Below, piece by piece: positions 28,139 to 40,538 of a DNA stretch of 64,000 nt; positions within the stretch are counted from its first letter, which is position 1; each line of letters opens with the position of its first letter. Below the pieces are notes generated by a model. That model was not told the DNA's origin, made no database searches, and saw only the letters and a program-made list of their open reading frames with translations. Origin of the DNA: Thiorhodococcus minor (GTDB lineage: Bacteria; Pseudomonadota; Gammaproteobacteria; Chromatiales; Chromatiaceae); contig NZ_JAAIJQ010000012.1 in the NCBI RefSeq assembly GCF_010820565.1, positions 26,602-90,601 of the forward strand. The letters run 5' to 3'. A program made the position numbers and the translations under genes.

Positions 28139-28705
28139 ATGAGCCCACAAGCCGCAAGAAAGCTCTCAGTCTACGAGCAGTTGATGGCCCTGCCGGAAGG
28201 CTTGACCGGCGAGATCATCAACGGACAGCTGCGAGCACAGCCCCGTCCGTCCTGGGCTCATGGGCTAGCCGCCTCGCGACTGGGAGCCGATCTCGAAGGC
28301 CCCTATGGGCGAGGGCGCGGTGGTCCCGGAGGCTGGTGGATCATCGACGAGCCGGAGGTCCACCTCGTCCTCGATACCGAAGTGGTCGTCCCGGATATCG
28401 CAGGCTGGCGCCGGGAGCGCATGCCAATACCGCCGCAGGGTCACAAGATCCAGATCGTGCCAGACTGGATCTGCGAGATCTTTTCGCCGTCCTCGAAGAG
28501 TACGGAGCGCGAGGAAAAGATGCCGCTATACGCTCACTACGGTGTCCAGTTCGCTTGGCTCGTCGACCCGAAGACACGGACACTCGAGGCCTATGGGCTC
28601 GCCGGTGCGGTATGGCACCCGATTGGCGTCTTCCGAGACGACGATACGGTCACCGTCGCACCCATCGACGCCATCGTCATTCGGTTGGCGGATCTTTGGT
28701 GCTAG
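28139..28705 (+). CDS. Uma2 family (DUF820) putative endonuclease
   Basis: A 188-residue protein of the Uma2 family, restriction-like PD-(D/E)xK proteins abundant in cyanobacteria and some purple bacteria. Visible motifs are GEIINGQL at the start, WWIIDEPEVHL, VVVPDIAGWRRERM (the catalytic Asp) and WICEIFSPSSKSTEREEKMPLY (Glu and Lys), followed by VQFAWLVDPKTRTLEAY. The catalytic residues are present. The start is the ATG at 28139, two codons into the frame. It lies between the two DUF4405 paralogues. The biological role of the family is unknown. Confidence 0.88.
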   Translation: MSPQAARKLSVYEQLMALPEGLTGEIINGQLRAQPRPSWAHGLAASRLGADLEGPYGRGRGGPGGWWIIDEPEVHLVLDTEVVVPDIAGWRRERMPIPPQGHKIQIVPDWICEIFSPSSKSTEREEKMPLYAHYGVQFAWLVDPKTRTLEAYGLAGAVWHPIGVFRDDDTVTVAPIDAIVIRLADLWC

Positions 28706-29012
28706 ATCGGCTTGTGATCGGTCACTCGGGCGTCTTTCGCACGGATTGAGCCGCTATCTTGTTAACGCAGTCTTCCATGCTAGATAGCGCACCAGCTCCC
28801 CTGCATGCGGGTGAGAGGCAATGGCATCCGGGGACAGGATGCGCAGCTCGCGAACAGGACGCGCGGCCGCTGCACGCACAGCCGCGGAAACCTTCGGCCG
28901 CAGCTCGAATCCATCGGGTCTCAGCTGGACGGCGCTCAAAATCCCGACCATACAACGCACGGCCGCTCTCTCGCTTTCTTGACCGGAGCCGCAGGAAAGG
29001 CTCACGACGCCA
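28706..29012. other. Intergenic gap; possible degraded coding on minus strand
   Basis: About 300 bases. Two overlapping minus-strand frames (28722-28955 and 28754-29047) look more protein-like than chance, with ALYGRDFERRPAETRWIRAA in one, but neither matches a family I can name and the longer one overlaps the next gene. Treated as non-coding or a relic. Confidence 0.3.
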
Positions 29013-30044
29013 TTATCCTCGTCTGAAAACCCGCCGTATCCCTCCACTCAACAACTCAAACCTGCGTATGGGCTGCTGACGCTTCACACAGCTCAACGCC
29101 CAACGCTCTCTGCGCTCCGACATCCAGTCCTGCTTGTAGGCCTCGTTTCCGGTCAAGAAGTCGATCTCCTCGACCTGCTCGGTATCCATCACCTGCTCCA
29201 TGAGATAGGCCGTCAGGATGGAGCCGACCGAGTAGTGTCGCCAGGTCTCATCATAGGCGAGCCTGAAGATGCTGGCTCTTCCGTGTTTGACGAGCCAAAG
29301 CTGAGCGGCGGCTGGCTTCCCCTTGATCGAGAGAACGGCAAGCCGCGACCAGCCCGACTTCGAGAAAGCGGTGACCATGCCGTCCAGGAAGTCCGAATAC
29401 TGCTCATTGGCCTTCCAGCTGGCGCTGTAGACGGCATGGTAGTGGGGCATGGCCGGCGGGACCTCGTCACCAGAAAGGAGACGAATCTCATAGCCTTGCT
29501 CGCGCTGGAGCTTGCGCTTCTTGCGTTCGATGGTGTTGCGCAGTCTGGCAGGACGACTTGCCATGTACTCGCGATATGACTGGCCCCGGACGCTGTGCAC
29601 CCAGTTGTAGAAACGGAAACTCTGGTGACAGGTGAATCCGGCGCTTTCCATGCTCGCACGCAAGGCGCCCAGTCCCACGTCGTTCTCGCAGACCGGCTCG
29701 AATAGGAAGGCGTCGAGGCCTGACGCGACCAAGCCCTGGACCAGGTAATCCAGAATCGCCTGCCGGTTCTCATCAGTAAGCAAGAGGCTGTAGAGCGAGG
29801 TGTAGCGGTGCTTGAGGGCATACCAGGTATCGCCGCCGCGCGTCATCAGGGGCAGGATCGCCAGCACCGAGTCTTGATCGACCACGCAGGCGAACAAGGC
29901 GGTCTCACCATCGCGCAGCCCCGTCTGGGTGAGGTTCTCGAGCCATGGACGCGAGAGGAACATGCTCTGCTTGTCGGCCTCCGCAAAAAGCGCGTCGGCA
30001 GTCTCTGGCAGCTCTTCCACGGCGTGGTAGGTCACGAGCTTCAT
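29013..30044 (-). CDS. FemAB/BioF2-like GNAT acetyltransferase
   Basis: A 343-residue protein of the GNAT_6 / FemAB-related family with two GNAT-like folds. Supporting segments are MASRPARLRNTIERKKRKL (basic region between lobes), YHAVYSASWKANEQYSDFL, a C-terminal GNAT lobe with GKPAAAQLWLVKHGRASIFR, YDETWRHYSVGSILTAYLME and IDFLTGNEAYKQDWM. Relatives take part in cell-envelope or exopolysaccharide modification. The ATG at 30042-30044 is chosen; the frame is open 12 codons further. No sugar-biosynthesis genes are adjacent, so the substrate is unknown. Confidence 0.82.
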   Translation of the reverse strand: MKLVTYHAVEELPETADALFAEADKQSMFLSRPWLENLTQTGLRDGETALFACVVDQDSVLAILPLMTRGGDTWYALKHRYTSLYSLLLTDENRQAILDYLVQGLVASGLDAFLFEPVCENDVGLGALRASMESAGFTCHQSFRFYNWVHSVRGQSYREYMASRPARLRNTIERKKRKLQREQGYEIRLLSGDEVPPAMPHYHAVYSASWKANEQYSDFLDGMVTAFSKSGWSRLAVLSIKGKPAAAQLWLVKHGRASIFRLAYDETWRHYSVGSILTAYLMEQVMDTEQVEEIDFLTGNEAYKQDWMSERRERWALSCVKRQQPIRRFELLSGGIRRVFRRG

Positions 30045-30071
30045 GAGCGTTCCATCTGGGCAAGCCTTGTG

Positions 30072-30097
30072 GGTGGACAAGCGCAGCGCAGTCCACC
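30072..30097. repeat. Perfect palindromic hairpin and related half-copy
   Basis: GGTGGAC (30072-30078) and GTCCACC (30091-30097) enclose AAGCGCAGCGCA. A related unit, GTGGACTTCGCTGCGCTCGTCC, follows at about 30116-30138. This looks like a dispersed palindromic repeat rather than a terminator, since no T-run follows. It lies upstream of two divergently oriented genes. Confidence 0.6.
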
Positions 30098-30213
30098 AGC
30101 GCCGGCGCGGGGCACGTGGACTTCGCTGCGCTCGTCCAGCCTACGCGCTTGGCTGCAATTTGGATGTGGACATCGCGCTGGAGCGGCGGCCTTTCGATGG
30201 TATCGCCAAGTTT

Positions 30214-30293
30214 GGTGACAGCCTGTGTCGATTTTCGGCGCTGTCACAGAACGTCACAAAACCCGCCCTCTCTCGGCAAGTCCTGGACACATG
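30214..30293 (+). promoter_or_regulatory. Second copy of the conserved regulatory block, before DUF4405 gene 2
   Basis: GGTGACA (30214-30220), GTCACAGAACGTCACAAA (30243-30260), GGCAA (30275) and GGACACATG (30285-30293). Start-to-start distances (29, 32 and 42 bp) equal those of the block at 27193-27272. The distance from the block end to the start codon is also matched (107 against 106 bp). A shared regulator, most simply the response regulator at 26417-27148, is implied. Confidence 0.7.
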
Positions 30294-30399
30294 GGAGCCG
30301 TTAAATAGCACCCATGGAACGCGGCGGCCCGCTCCGACGACTCGCTGGTCACCGCGGCTCCAACCGGCTTCACAATCGCATCGAGAGAGGTTCTACCCC

Positions 30400-30888
30400 A
30401 TGATTCGTTTGAGCACCCGTCAATGGTCCACCCCAGCCGTCATCGCGGCCGGCGTCTTCATGTCCGTCTCCGGCGTACTGATGTTCTTCGGTATGCATGA
30501 CCCGGTGACGCTGGCCCACGAATGGATCGGTCTGGCCTTCGCCGTCTTCGTCGTCTTTCACATCACCACGCATTGGCGGGGCTTCACCAGCTACTTCTCG
30601 CGGCGTGCGGCCCTCGGGATCATCGCGGTCGTGGCGCTGGCGACGGCATCGCTCATCGGGCTTTCCGCCACTCGAGAGGGCGGCAGCGTCAAGCATCAGA
30701 TCTTTCAGACCTTCGAGCGCGCGCCCTTGACCGAGCTCTCGCCCCTGCTGGACCAGAGTGCCGAGAGCCTGGCCACCAAGCTGCAGGCCGGCGGCTTCAA
30801 GGTCGCCAGCACGGCGCAGTCGATCCAAGAGATCGCCTCGCGTAACGGCACCCAGCCCCCAGAGCTGATGCACGCCCTGTTCGAGTAG
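30400..30888 (+). CDS. DUF4405 membrane protein, paralogue 2
   Basis: A 162-residue protein. Its first 90 residues are clearly paralogous to the protein at 27378 (TRQWSTPAVIAAGVFMSVSG, AHEWIGLAFAVFVVFHITTH) and give three transmembrane helices with the same His residues. The tail differs: there are no LTxxQ motifs, but two helical repeats (LTELSPLLDQSAESLATKLQ and QSIQEIASRNGTQPPELMHA) that resemble the short C-terminal helical modules of other DUF4405 proteins. GAGAGAGG lies about 9 nt before the ATG; the long upstream frame is not used. Its promoter block duplicates that of gene 1, so the promoter and membrane part arose by duplication and the tails then diverged or were swapped. Confidence 0.8.
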   Translation: MIRLSTRQWSTPAVIAAGVFMSVSGVLMFFGMHDPVTLAHEWIGLAFAVFVVFHITTHWRGFTSYFSRRAALGIIAVVALATASLIGLSATREGGSVKHQIFQTFERAPLTELSPLLDQSAESLATKLQAGGFKVASTAQSIQEIASRNGTQPPELMHALFE

Positions 30889-30940
30889 AGCCCTGCCAGG
30901 ACACCGGTCAGCCCGCTGGCCGGCTTCTCCTCAATGCCTG

Positions 30941-30969
30941 TTTGCGTCCTTTGCGCCTTGCGGTTCAAG
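30941..30969. repeat. Dispersed TTTGCG repeat, copy 1
   Basis: The sequence TTTGCGTCCTTTGCGCC, followed by TTGCGGTTCAAG, belongs to a family with other copies at 48173-48205, 58983-59024 (inverted) and 59282-59310. All are intergenic. Similar strings occur as intergenic repeats in other proteobacteria, from general knowledge. Confidence 0.6.
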
Positions 30970-30970
30970 A

Positions 30971-31222
30971 ATGGGTGGGCACGGCGTCGCCTTCTTCGGC
31001 CTGGAGCTGGTCCCGCCCAATCCGGATCCGACCAATCCCCAGGAGGTGATACCGCTCAACGCCGCACTGGCGCAGGTAGGGCAGGCGCTGCATGGCTGGG
31101 GCGGTAACCTGCTCGTCGGCGCCATTGTCTTGCCTGTGGTCGGTGCGCTGAAGCATCAGCTGATCGACAGGGATGCCACCTTGAGATGCCTGCTTGGCGA
31201 CGCGCTGCGCGTAGCCGACTGA
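30971..31222 (+). pseudogene. C-terminal fragment of a cytochrome b561
   Basis: The 83-residue frame ends LHGWGGNLLVGAIVLPVVGA then LKHQLIDRDATLRCLLG, which matches the last helix and tail of cytochrome b561 proteins (normally VHEWGANL...LHVxAALKHHFIDRDxxLxRML). The first three helices are missing. Haem-ligand positions in the surviving helix are altered (the His of the usual LHV is replaced in LPV). The start lies at a dispersed repeat. A non-functional remnant is the simplest reading. Confidence 0.65.
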
Positions 31223-31279
31223 GCCCCAGCCCTCGACGGCGGCGCGGTCTCGCGCCGATTTGCCCGCGAGAGGGGCGAC

Positions 31280-31948
31280 ATGAGCAATCGAACCATCACC
31301 GTCGACGACCACGACCGCCTTCACGGCTAGCTGCTCGCGCGCTCACTGCGCAAGAGCGACGTCAAACGACGGCTGCTCGAGACCACGGCCGCGCTGAGCA
31401 AAGGTGGGATGCAGATCGCCCCGGAGCAGGGTCGATTCATGGCGCTGCTGGTGGAGCTGTTGGGCGCCCGGCGCATCGTCGAGGTGGGAACCTTCACCGG
31501 CTACAGCGCGCTGTGCATGGCCGAGGCCATGCCGGCGGGGGGCGAGCTGATCTGCTGCGACCTCAGTGAGCAATGGACCGACATCGCCCGCGACTTCTGG
31601 CGCAAGACCGGGGTCGAGGCGCGCATCGAGCTGCGGCTGGCACCGGCGCTCGAGACCCTCGATACCTTACTCGCCGAGGGGCAGGAAGGCCGCTTCGTCC
31701 TGGCCTTCATCGATGCGGACAAGGGTAGCTATGGCGCCTATTTCGAGCGCTGCTTGCGGCTGCTACGGCCGGGCGGCCTCATGCTAATGGACGACACCCT
31801 CTGGGGCGGCGACGTGGCGGATCCCGAGAAGCAGGACGCCGACACCCTGGCTATCCGCACGCTCAAGGCGGCGCTGCTCAAGGACGATCGCATAACCCTG
31901 AGCCTGGTGCCGATCGGCGACGGGCTGACGCTCGCTCGCAGACGCTAG
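31280..31948 (+). pseudogene. O-methyltransferase with an in-frame amber codon
   Basis: From the ATG at 31280 the frame reads MSNRTITVDDHDRLHG, then TAG (31328-31330), then LLARSLRKSDVKRRLLETTA and MQIAPEQGRFMALL, and continues to the natural end at 31948. The rest is a class I SAM-dependent O-methyltransferase of the CCoAMT type: VEVGTFTGYSALCMA (SAM loop), LAFIDADKGSYGAYF, LMLMDDTLWGGDVADPEKQD. Relatives have Tyr at the stop position (DYLLA), so one base change made the amber codon. Re-initiation at the ATG 31409 would lose the substrate helix. It is a recent pseudogene unless the base is a sequencing error. Confidence 0.75.
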
Positions 31949-32281
31949 CGGACGAGCGGGCGACCCGCTGGAGACGTGGGGATCTTCATGAGCTGTCATC
32001 CAAGAAAGGAGGCCGTAGCGCTCACTCAATGGCTCGACCGAAGGACGTCAGATTGGGTCGACCGCTCGCTTCCTGGAAACTGCGCCGCGACTGGGGCGGT
32101 CGGAGCAGCTCTCATCGCGCCGGGGCGGCGCTCCTACACGGTGCCGACCAACCGACTGATCCGACAAAGCCGGTCGCTGGAGGCTGGCAGCTCTTTTCCC
32201 GTAGAACGCAAAGCGCCCCTATCGTTGCGATAGGGGCGTTTGCATCTGCACGATCAGGATAGCGCCTCGCGGCGCCGCCGA
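31949..32281. other. Gap after the methyltransferase with a degenerate REP half and the atp terminator
   Basis: About 330 bases. At about 32115-32138 there is a degenerate copy (CGCGCCGGGGCGGCGCTCC) of one arm of the palindrome at 19229-19285. The atp operon terminator lies at 32214-32238. Nothing else is recognisable. Confidence 0.5.
32214..32238 (-). terminator. Hairpin terminator after atpC
   Basis: A perfect 11-bp stem, CGCCCCTATCG (32214-32224) and CGATAGGGGCG (32228-32238), with a 3-nt loop. It lies 44 bp beyond the atpC stop. On the minus strand the stem is followed by CTTT, a short T-run, so it most likely ends the atp transcript. It could also act on the plus strand, where GTTT follows. 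Confidence 0.85.
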
Positions 32282-32707
32282 TCAGCCTGCCTTGAGCTTG
32301 CGCAGCTTCTCGATGGCACGCAGCTGGGCGACCGCCTCGGCGAGCTCGGCCTGGGCCTTGGCGTATTCGAACTCGGCGGCGTGTCCGGCAAGTGCCTCTT
32401 CGGCGCGGCGCTTGGCCTCCATCGCGGCGGCCTCGTCGAGATCGTGGGCGCGGATCGCCGTGTCGGCCAGGACGGTCACGACGTGCGGCTGAACCTCGAG
32501 CATGCCGCCGGAGACGTAGAAGTGCTCCTGCTCTCCGTGCTGATTCTCGACGCGAATGTCGCCAGGACGCAGCCGGCTGATGAAGGCCGTGTGGCGCGGC
32601 GCGATGCCGACTTCACCCATCTCGGCGGTCGCGTACACCATGGTCGCCATGCCGGAGTGGATGGCCCCCTCCGCACTGACGATGTCGACGTGGATTGTCA
32701 TTGCCAT
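32282..32707 (-). CDS. atpC: ATP synthase epsilon subunit
   Basis: Epsilon subunit of F1, 141 residues, the rotor-stalk protein that couples and can inhibit hydrolysis. The N-terminal beta sandwich ([32 protein letters not shown]) is followed by a C-terminal helical hairpin ([20 protein letters not shown]). It is the last gene of the atp operon, 12 bp after atpD. The start could also be the ATG two codons downstream. Confidence 0.96.
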   Translation of the reverse strand: MAMTIHVDIVSAEGAIHSGMATMVYATAEMGEVGIAPRHTAFISRLRPGDIRVENQHGEQEHFYVSGGMLEVQPHVVTVLADTAIRAHDLDEAAAMEAKRRAEEALAGHAAEFEYAKAQAELAEAVAQLRAIEKLRKLKAG

Positions 32708-32719
32708 GGGAAAGTCCCC

Positions 32720-34180
<1,461 letters not shown>

Positions 34181-35044
34181 TCAGACGGCGGCGGCGCCGC
34201 TGACGATCTCGGAGATCTCTTGCGTGATCGCGGCCTGACGCGCCTTGTTGTAGACGAGCTGCAGCTCATTGATGAGGCTGCCGGCGTTGTCGGACGCCGC
34301 CTTCATCGCGACCATTCGCGCCGCCTGCTCACAGGCGCCGTTCTCGACCACGCCCTGGTAGACGAGCGATTCGATGTAGCGCGTCAGCAGCGCGTCCAGC
34401 ACCGTGCGGGCGTCCGGCTCGTAGATGTAGTCCCAGTGATAGGGCATGTCGTCGCGCTCGCCGCCGACAATGGGCACCAGCTGACGAATCACGGGACGCT
34501 GCGTCATGGTGTTGACGAATTCGTTGCTCGCGATGTAGATCGCGTCGATCTCGCCGGACTCGAAGGCGTCTAGCATGACCTTGACCGTACCGATGAGGTC
34601 CTCGATGTGCGGCTTGTCGCCCAGATGCGTCGCCTGCGCCTTGACATCGCCGCCGAATCGCTTGAAGAAGCCCAGCGCCTTGGAGCCGATGGTGCAGAAC
34701 ACCGGCTCGATACCGGCGGCACGCTGCTCCTTGATCTCCGCCAGCAGACGACGGAAGAGATTGCTGTTCAGGCCGCCGCAGAGTCCACGATCGGAAGAGA
34801 CGACGATGTAGCCGATGCGCTTGCGCTCGCGCTCGACCGCCATGTAGGAGTGGCGATACTCAGGCGTCGCATTCGCCAAGTGGCTGATGACCTGGAGCAT
34901 CTTCTCCGCGTAGGGGCGGGAGGCGGACATGCGGTCCTGGGCCTTGCGCATCTTGGACGCCGCGACCATCTCCATGGCCTTGGTGATCTTCTGCGTGCTC
35001 TTGATGCTCGCGATCTTGGTGCGGATTTCTTTGGCGCCTGCCAT
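34181..35044 (-). CDS. atpG: ATP synthase gamma subunit
   Basis: Central rotor gamma subunit, 287 residues. The N-terminal coiled-coil strand [20 protein letters not shown] and the C-terminal partner [20 protein letters not shown], with DRGLCGGLN in the middle, are diagnostic. Its ribosome site (GGGAG, 35050-35057 region) lies inside one arm of a long inverted repeat that fills the gap to atpA, which may limit its translation. Confidence 0.97.
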   Translation of the reverse strand: MAGAKEIRTKIASIKSTQKITKAMEMVAASKMRKAQDRMSASRPYAEKMLQVISHLANATPEYRHSYMAVERERKRIGYIVVSSDRGLCGGLNSNLFRRLLAEIKEQRAAGIEPVFCTIGSKALGFFKRFGGDVKAQATHLGDKPHIEDLIGTVKVMLDAFESGEIDAIYIASNEFVNTMTQRPVIRQLVPIVGGERDDMPYHWDYIYEPDARTVLDALLTRYIESLVYQGVVENGACEQAARMVAMKAASDNAGSLINELQLVYNKARQAAITQEISEIVSGAAAV

Positions 35045-35049
35045 TTTTT

Positions 35050-35177
35050 AGCTCCCAGCCTCCAGCTTCCAGCCGCCAGCCTGTTGGCTGGTCGACTAAG
35101 GAGGTTCGATACTTGTAAACGCACCGCGCCAGCGGCCGCGCCCCCGGCTGGAGGCTGGCCGCTGGCCGCTGGCGGCT
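35050..35177. repeat. Inverted pair of CCAGCNN heptad repeats between atpA and atpG
   Basis: In the 134-bp gap, 35050-35081 is built of heptads (CCAGCCT, CCAGCTT, CCAGCCG, CCAGCC) and 35146-35177 holds the same kind of unit inverted. The two 32-bp arms match at 24 positions. On the transcribed strand they would form a long hairpin that includes the atpG ribosome site. The same heptad (AGCCGCC) is repeated five times at 59053-59087. Confidence 0.75.
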
Positions 35178-35178
35178 A

Positions 35179-36720
<1,542 letters not shown>

Positions 36721-36733
36721 GGCGGTGTCCAGT

Positions 36734-37273
36734 TCAGAATTGCAAAGCGTGGGCGAGCTGCTTGATCTTGCTGCGAACCGAGTCGTCGATGACGAGGTCG
36801 CCGGCGCGGATCTCGATGCCGCCGATCAGGGTGCTGTCGGTCTCGATCTCGAGATCGACTTGACCGCCCAAACGCTTCGATAGGGCCTGCGCGAGCGCGT
36901 CCTTCTGCGCGGCGTCGACCTCGAATGCAGTCCGGACCAGGACTTGCCGGACGCCTTGATCGGCAACACGTCGCTCCTCGAAGAGCCGAGCGATCTCGGC
37001 CACGGCCTCGAGCCGCGAGTTCTCCGCGAGCAGCTTCACGAGATTGACGGCCTCGCCCGGGAGGGCATCGCCACACACTTCGAGAATGAGATCCCGAATC
37101 GACTCCCTCGGCACCGTCGGATTGCCGATCTGGGCGACCAGCTGCGTATCGGACGTCACCGCGGCGAGCAGCTCCAGCGCCTCGGACCAGGCATCGACCT
37201 GCCCGCTCTCCTTGGCGCGCGCGAAGACGGCCTCGGCATAGGGGCGCGCGATGGTGGTGATATCTCCGGCCAT
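36734..37273 (-). CDS. atpH: ATP synthase delta subunit
   Basis: Delta subunit of F1, 179 residues, which fixes the b stator to the top of the alpha/beta ring. It has the N-terminal helical domain [19 protein letters not shown] and the typical C-terminal strand region [20 protein letters not shown] with [13 protein letters not shown]. It lies 9 bp after atpF. Confidence 0.96.
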   Translation of the reverse strand: MAGDITTIARPYAEAVFARAKESGQVDAWSEALELLAAVTSDTQLVAQIGNPTVPRESIRDLILEVCGDALPGEAVNLVKLLAENSRLEAVAEIARLFEERRVADQGVRQVLVRTAFEVDAAQKDALAQALSKRLGGQVDLEIETDSTLIGGIEIRAGDLVIDDSVRSKIKQLAHALQF

Positions 37274-37282
37274 GGGTAACCC

Positions 37283-37753
37283 CTAGAGCTGCTTGGCGAA
37301 ATCGTCAACGATCGAGCGATGGCTATCGACGTTGATCTCTTTCTGGAGGATCTTCTCGGCGGCGGCCATGGCGAGCGTCGCGACCTTCTCGCGCAGCTCC
37401 TCGCGAGCCCGGTTGGCCTCGCGCTCGATCTCCGCCTGCGCGGCAGCGACGATGCGCTCGCCTTCGACGCGGGCGTCGGACTTGGCCTCCTCGACGATAT
37501 CTGTGGCACGCTTCTGCGCCTGCCCGACGATATCGGCAGCCGTTGCCTTGGCCTCCTTCATCACCTCGAGCGCCCGCTGCTCACCAAGCGCCTTTTCCTG
37601 GTGGCCACGCTCGGCCGCGGCGAGACCTTCGGCGATCTTTGCCTTGCGCTCCGCCAACGCATTCACGATTGGCGGCCAGACATACTTCATACAAAACCCG
37701 ACGAACACCGCGAAGGTGATCATCTGGGCGAACAGGGTCAGATTGATATTCAT
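37283..37753 (-). CDS. atpF: ATP synthase b subunit
   Basis: Stator b subunit of Fo, 156 residues: one N-terminal transmembrane helix (MNINLTLFAQMITFAVFVGF) followed by a long charged coiled coil rich in Ala, Glu and Lys. The length is that of the standard gammaproteobacterial b subunit, and there is no b' paralogue. Confidence 0.96.
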   Translation of the reverse strand: MNINLTLFAQMITFAVFVGFCMKYVWPPIVNALAERKAKIAEGLAAAERGHQEKALGEQRALEVMKEAKATAADIVGQAQKRATDIVEEAKSDARVEGERIVAAAQAEIEREANRAREELREKVATLAMAAAEKILQKEINVDSHRSIVDDFAKQL

Positions 37754-37831
37754 AGACTTGCCTCGTGCCTTAGCCTTGAGCGAAGCAGGGTGACAGGCGG
37801 TCGCCCGGCCCCGGCTGAGCCGGACGCGATA

Positions 37832-38098
<267 letters not shown>

Positions 38099-38177
38099 TT
38101 AGTGAGTTGAGACTGAAGAGTCTGTTAAAGAATCAGCTTGAAAGAAAACCGTCGAGAAACGGAAACAGCAAACGCTA

Positions 38178-39438
<1,261 letters not shown>

Positions 39439-39481
39439 CAGATTATCGCGAGTAGGTGAGCGCCTGGCTCACCGGGCGCGC

Positions 39482-39510
39482 AGTATAAGGGGTTGTCGAT
39501 ATTGGGTCAA
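39482..39510 (-). promoter_or_regulatory. Sigma70 promoter of the atp operon
   Basis: On the minus strand TTGACC (39505-39510) and TATACT (39482-39487) are separated by exactly 17 bp, close to consensus. The start of atpI is about 44 bp downstream of the -10. It is the only strong promoter-like sequence between parB and atpI. Confidence 0.85.
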
Positions 39511-39585
39511 CGGACCTCAAAGAGTTTTATGCGCCTATTCGACCACTTACAGCTCGCGGAGCGAGCGGCGCATCATGAGGCCCGC

Positions 39586-40527
39586 TCATTTGATGTGCGA
39601 GAGGATTCCGTCGAGCTCGTCTAGGGTGTTGTAGGCGATCACCAGCTTGCCGGAGCCGCGGGTGCCGTGCTGGATCTGCACCTGCGCCCCCAGCTTGTCG
39701 GTCAAATCCGTCTGAAGACGCCGAATGTTGGGATCCAGCTCGGGCGCAGGGGCAGTCTCCCCCGCATCGTCCGCTTGCTGAAGACGCTTGACCAATCGCT
39801 CGGTCTCGCGCACGGAGAGCCCCGCGGCCACGACTTGCTTGGCCGCCTGACTCTGCGCCTTACCCTTCAGCCCGAGAAGCGCGCGCGCATGCCCCATCTC
39901 CAGCTCGGAGTGCTCGACGAGCGCCTTGACGTCGGCCTCGAGCTCGAGCAGCCGCAGCAGGTTGGTGACCATGGTGCGCGACTTGCCGACGGCCTCCGCG
40001 ACCTGCTGATGCGTCAAGCCGAACTCGGAGATCAGTCGCGCGAGGGCGCCGGCCTCCTCCAAGGGATTCAGATCGGCGCGCTGAATGTTCTCGATGAGCG
40101 CGATCGCCAGCGCCGTCTGCTCGTCGACCTCGCGGATCACCACTGGGATCTCCGCGACCCCCGCCTGCTGGCAGGCACGCCAGCGACGCTCGCCGGCGAT
40201 CAGCTCGTAGCAGGCCCCGCCGTCGCCCGGCTCGGTCAGCGGACGCACCACGATGGGCTGGATCACGCCCTGCGCCAGGATGGAATCGGCCAGCTCGCGC
40301 ATCGCGTCGGCATCGAAGTCGCGGCGCGGCTGATAACGGCCCCGCTGGATGTGCTCGACCGGAAGATGGGCGATCTGATCCGAGGTCGTAGTCTTGGCCT
40401 CGACCTCGGACTCGCCGGGAGCGCCCGACACGACCGCAACCTGCGGCGTGCGCGCGGCGCCGAGCAGCGCGTCCAGACCGCGGCCCAGCCCCTTTTTCTT
40501 CGCCGAAGGTTTTTGCTCCATGTCCAT
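39586..40527 (-). CDS. parB: Chromosome partitioning protein ParB
   Basis: ParB/Spo0J, 313 residues, a CTP-dependent clamp that binds parS sites near the origin. The N-terminus KKKGLGRGLDALLG, the ParB box with LPVEHIQRGRYQPRR and IAGERRWRACQQAG, and the helix-turn-helix LTHQQVAEAVGKSRTMVTNL are all clear, followed by a linker and the C-terminal dimerisation region. It overlaps nothing and lies 11 bp after parA. I saw no consensus parS (TGTTTCACGTGAAACA) by eye in the window. Confidence 0.96.
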   Translation of the reverse strand: MDMEQKPSAKKKGLGRGLDALLGAARTPQVAVVSGAPGESEVEAKTTTSDQIAHLPVEHIQRGRYQPRRDFDADAMRELADSILAQGVIQPIVVRPLTEPGDGGACYELIAGERRWRACQQAGVAEIPVVIREVDEQTALAIALIENIQRADLNPLEEAGALARLISEFGLTHQQVAEAVGKSRTMVTNLLRLLELEADVKALVEHSELEMGHARALLGLKGKAQSQAAKQVVAAGLSVRETERLVKRLQQADDAGETAPAPELDPNIRRLQTDLTDKLGAQVQIQHGTRGSGKLVIAYNTLDELDGILSHIK

Positions 40528-40538
40528 ACGACCGGACC

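Noticed and set aside
28754..29047. 97-residue minus-strand frame
   Set aside because: It has partly protein-like composition but no family match, and it overlaps the acetyltransferase gene. A competing frame looks equally plausible, so neither can be supported.
31328..31330. Programmed amber readthrough or pyrrolysine use in the methyltransferase
   Set aside because: Relatives carry ordinary Tyr there, no pyl genes are seen, and nearby genes are also decayed, so simple mutation is more likely.
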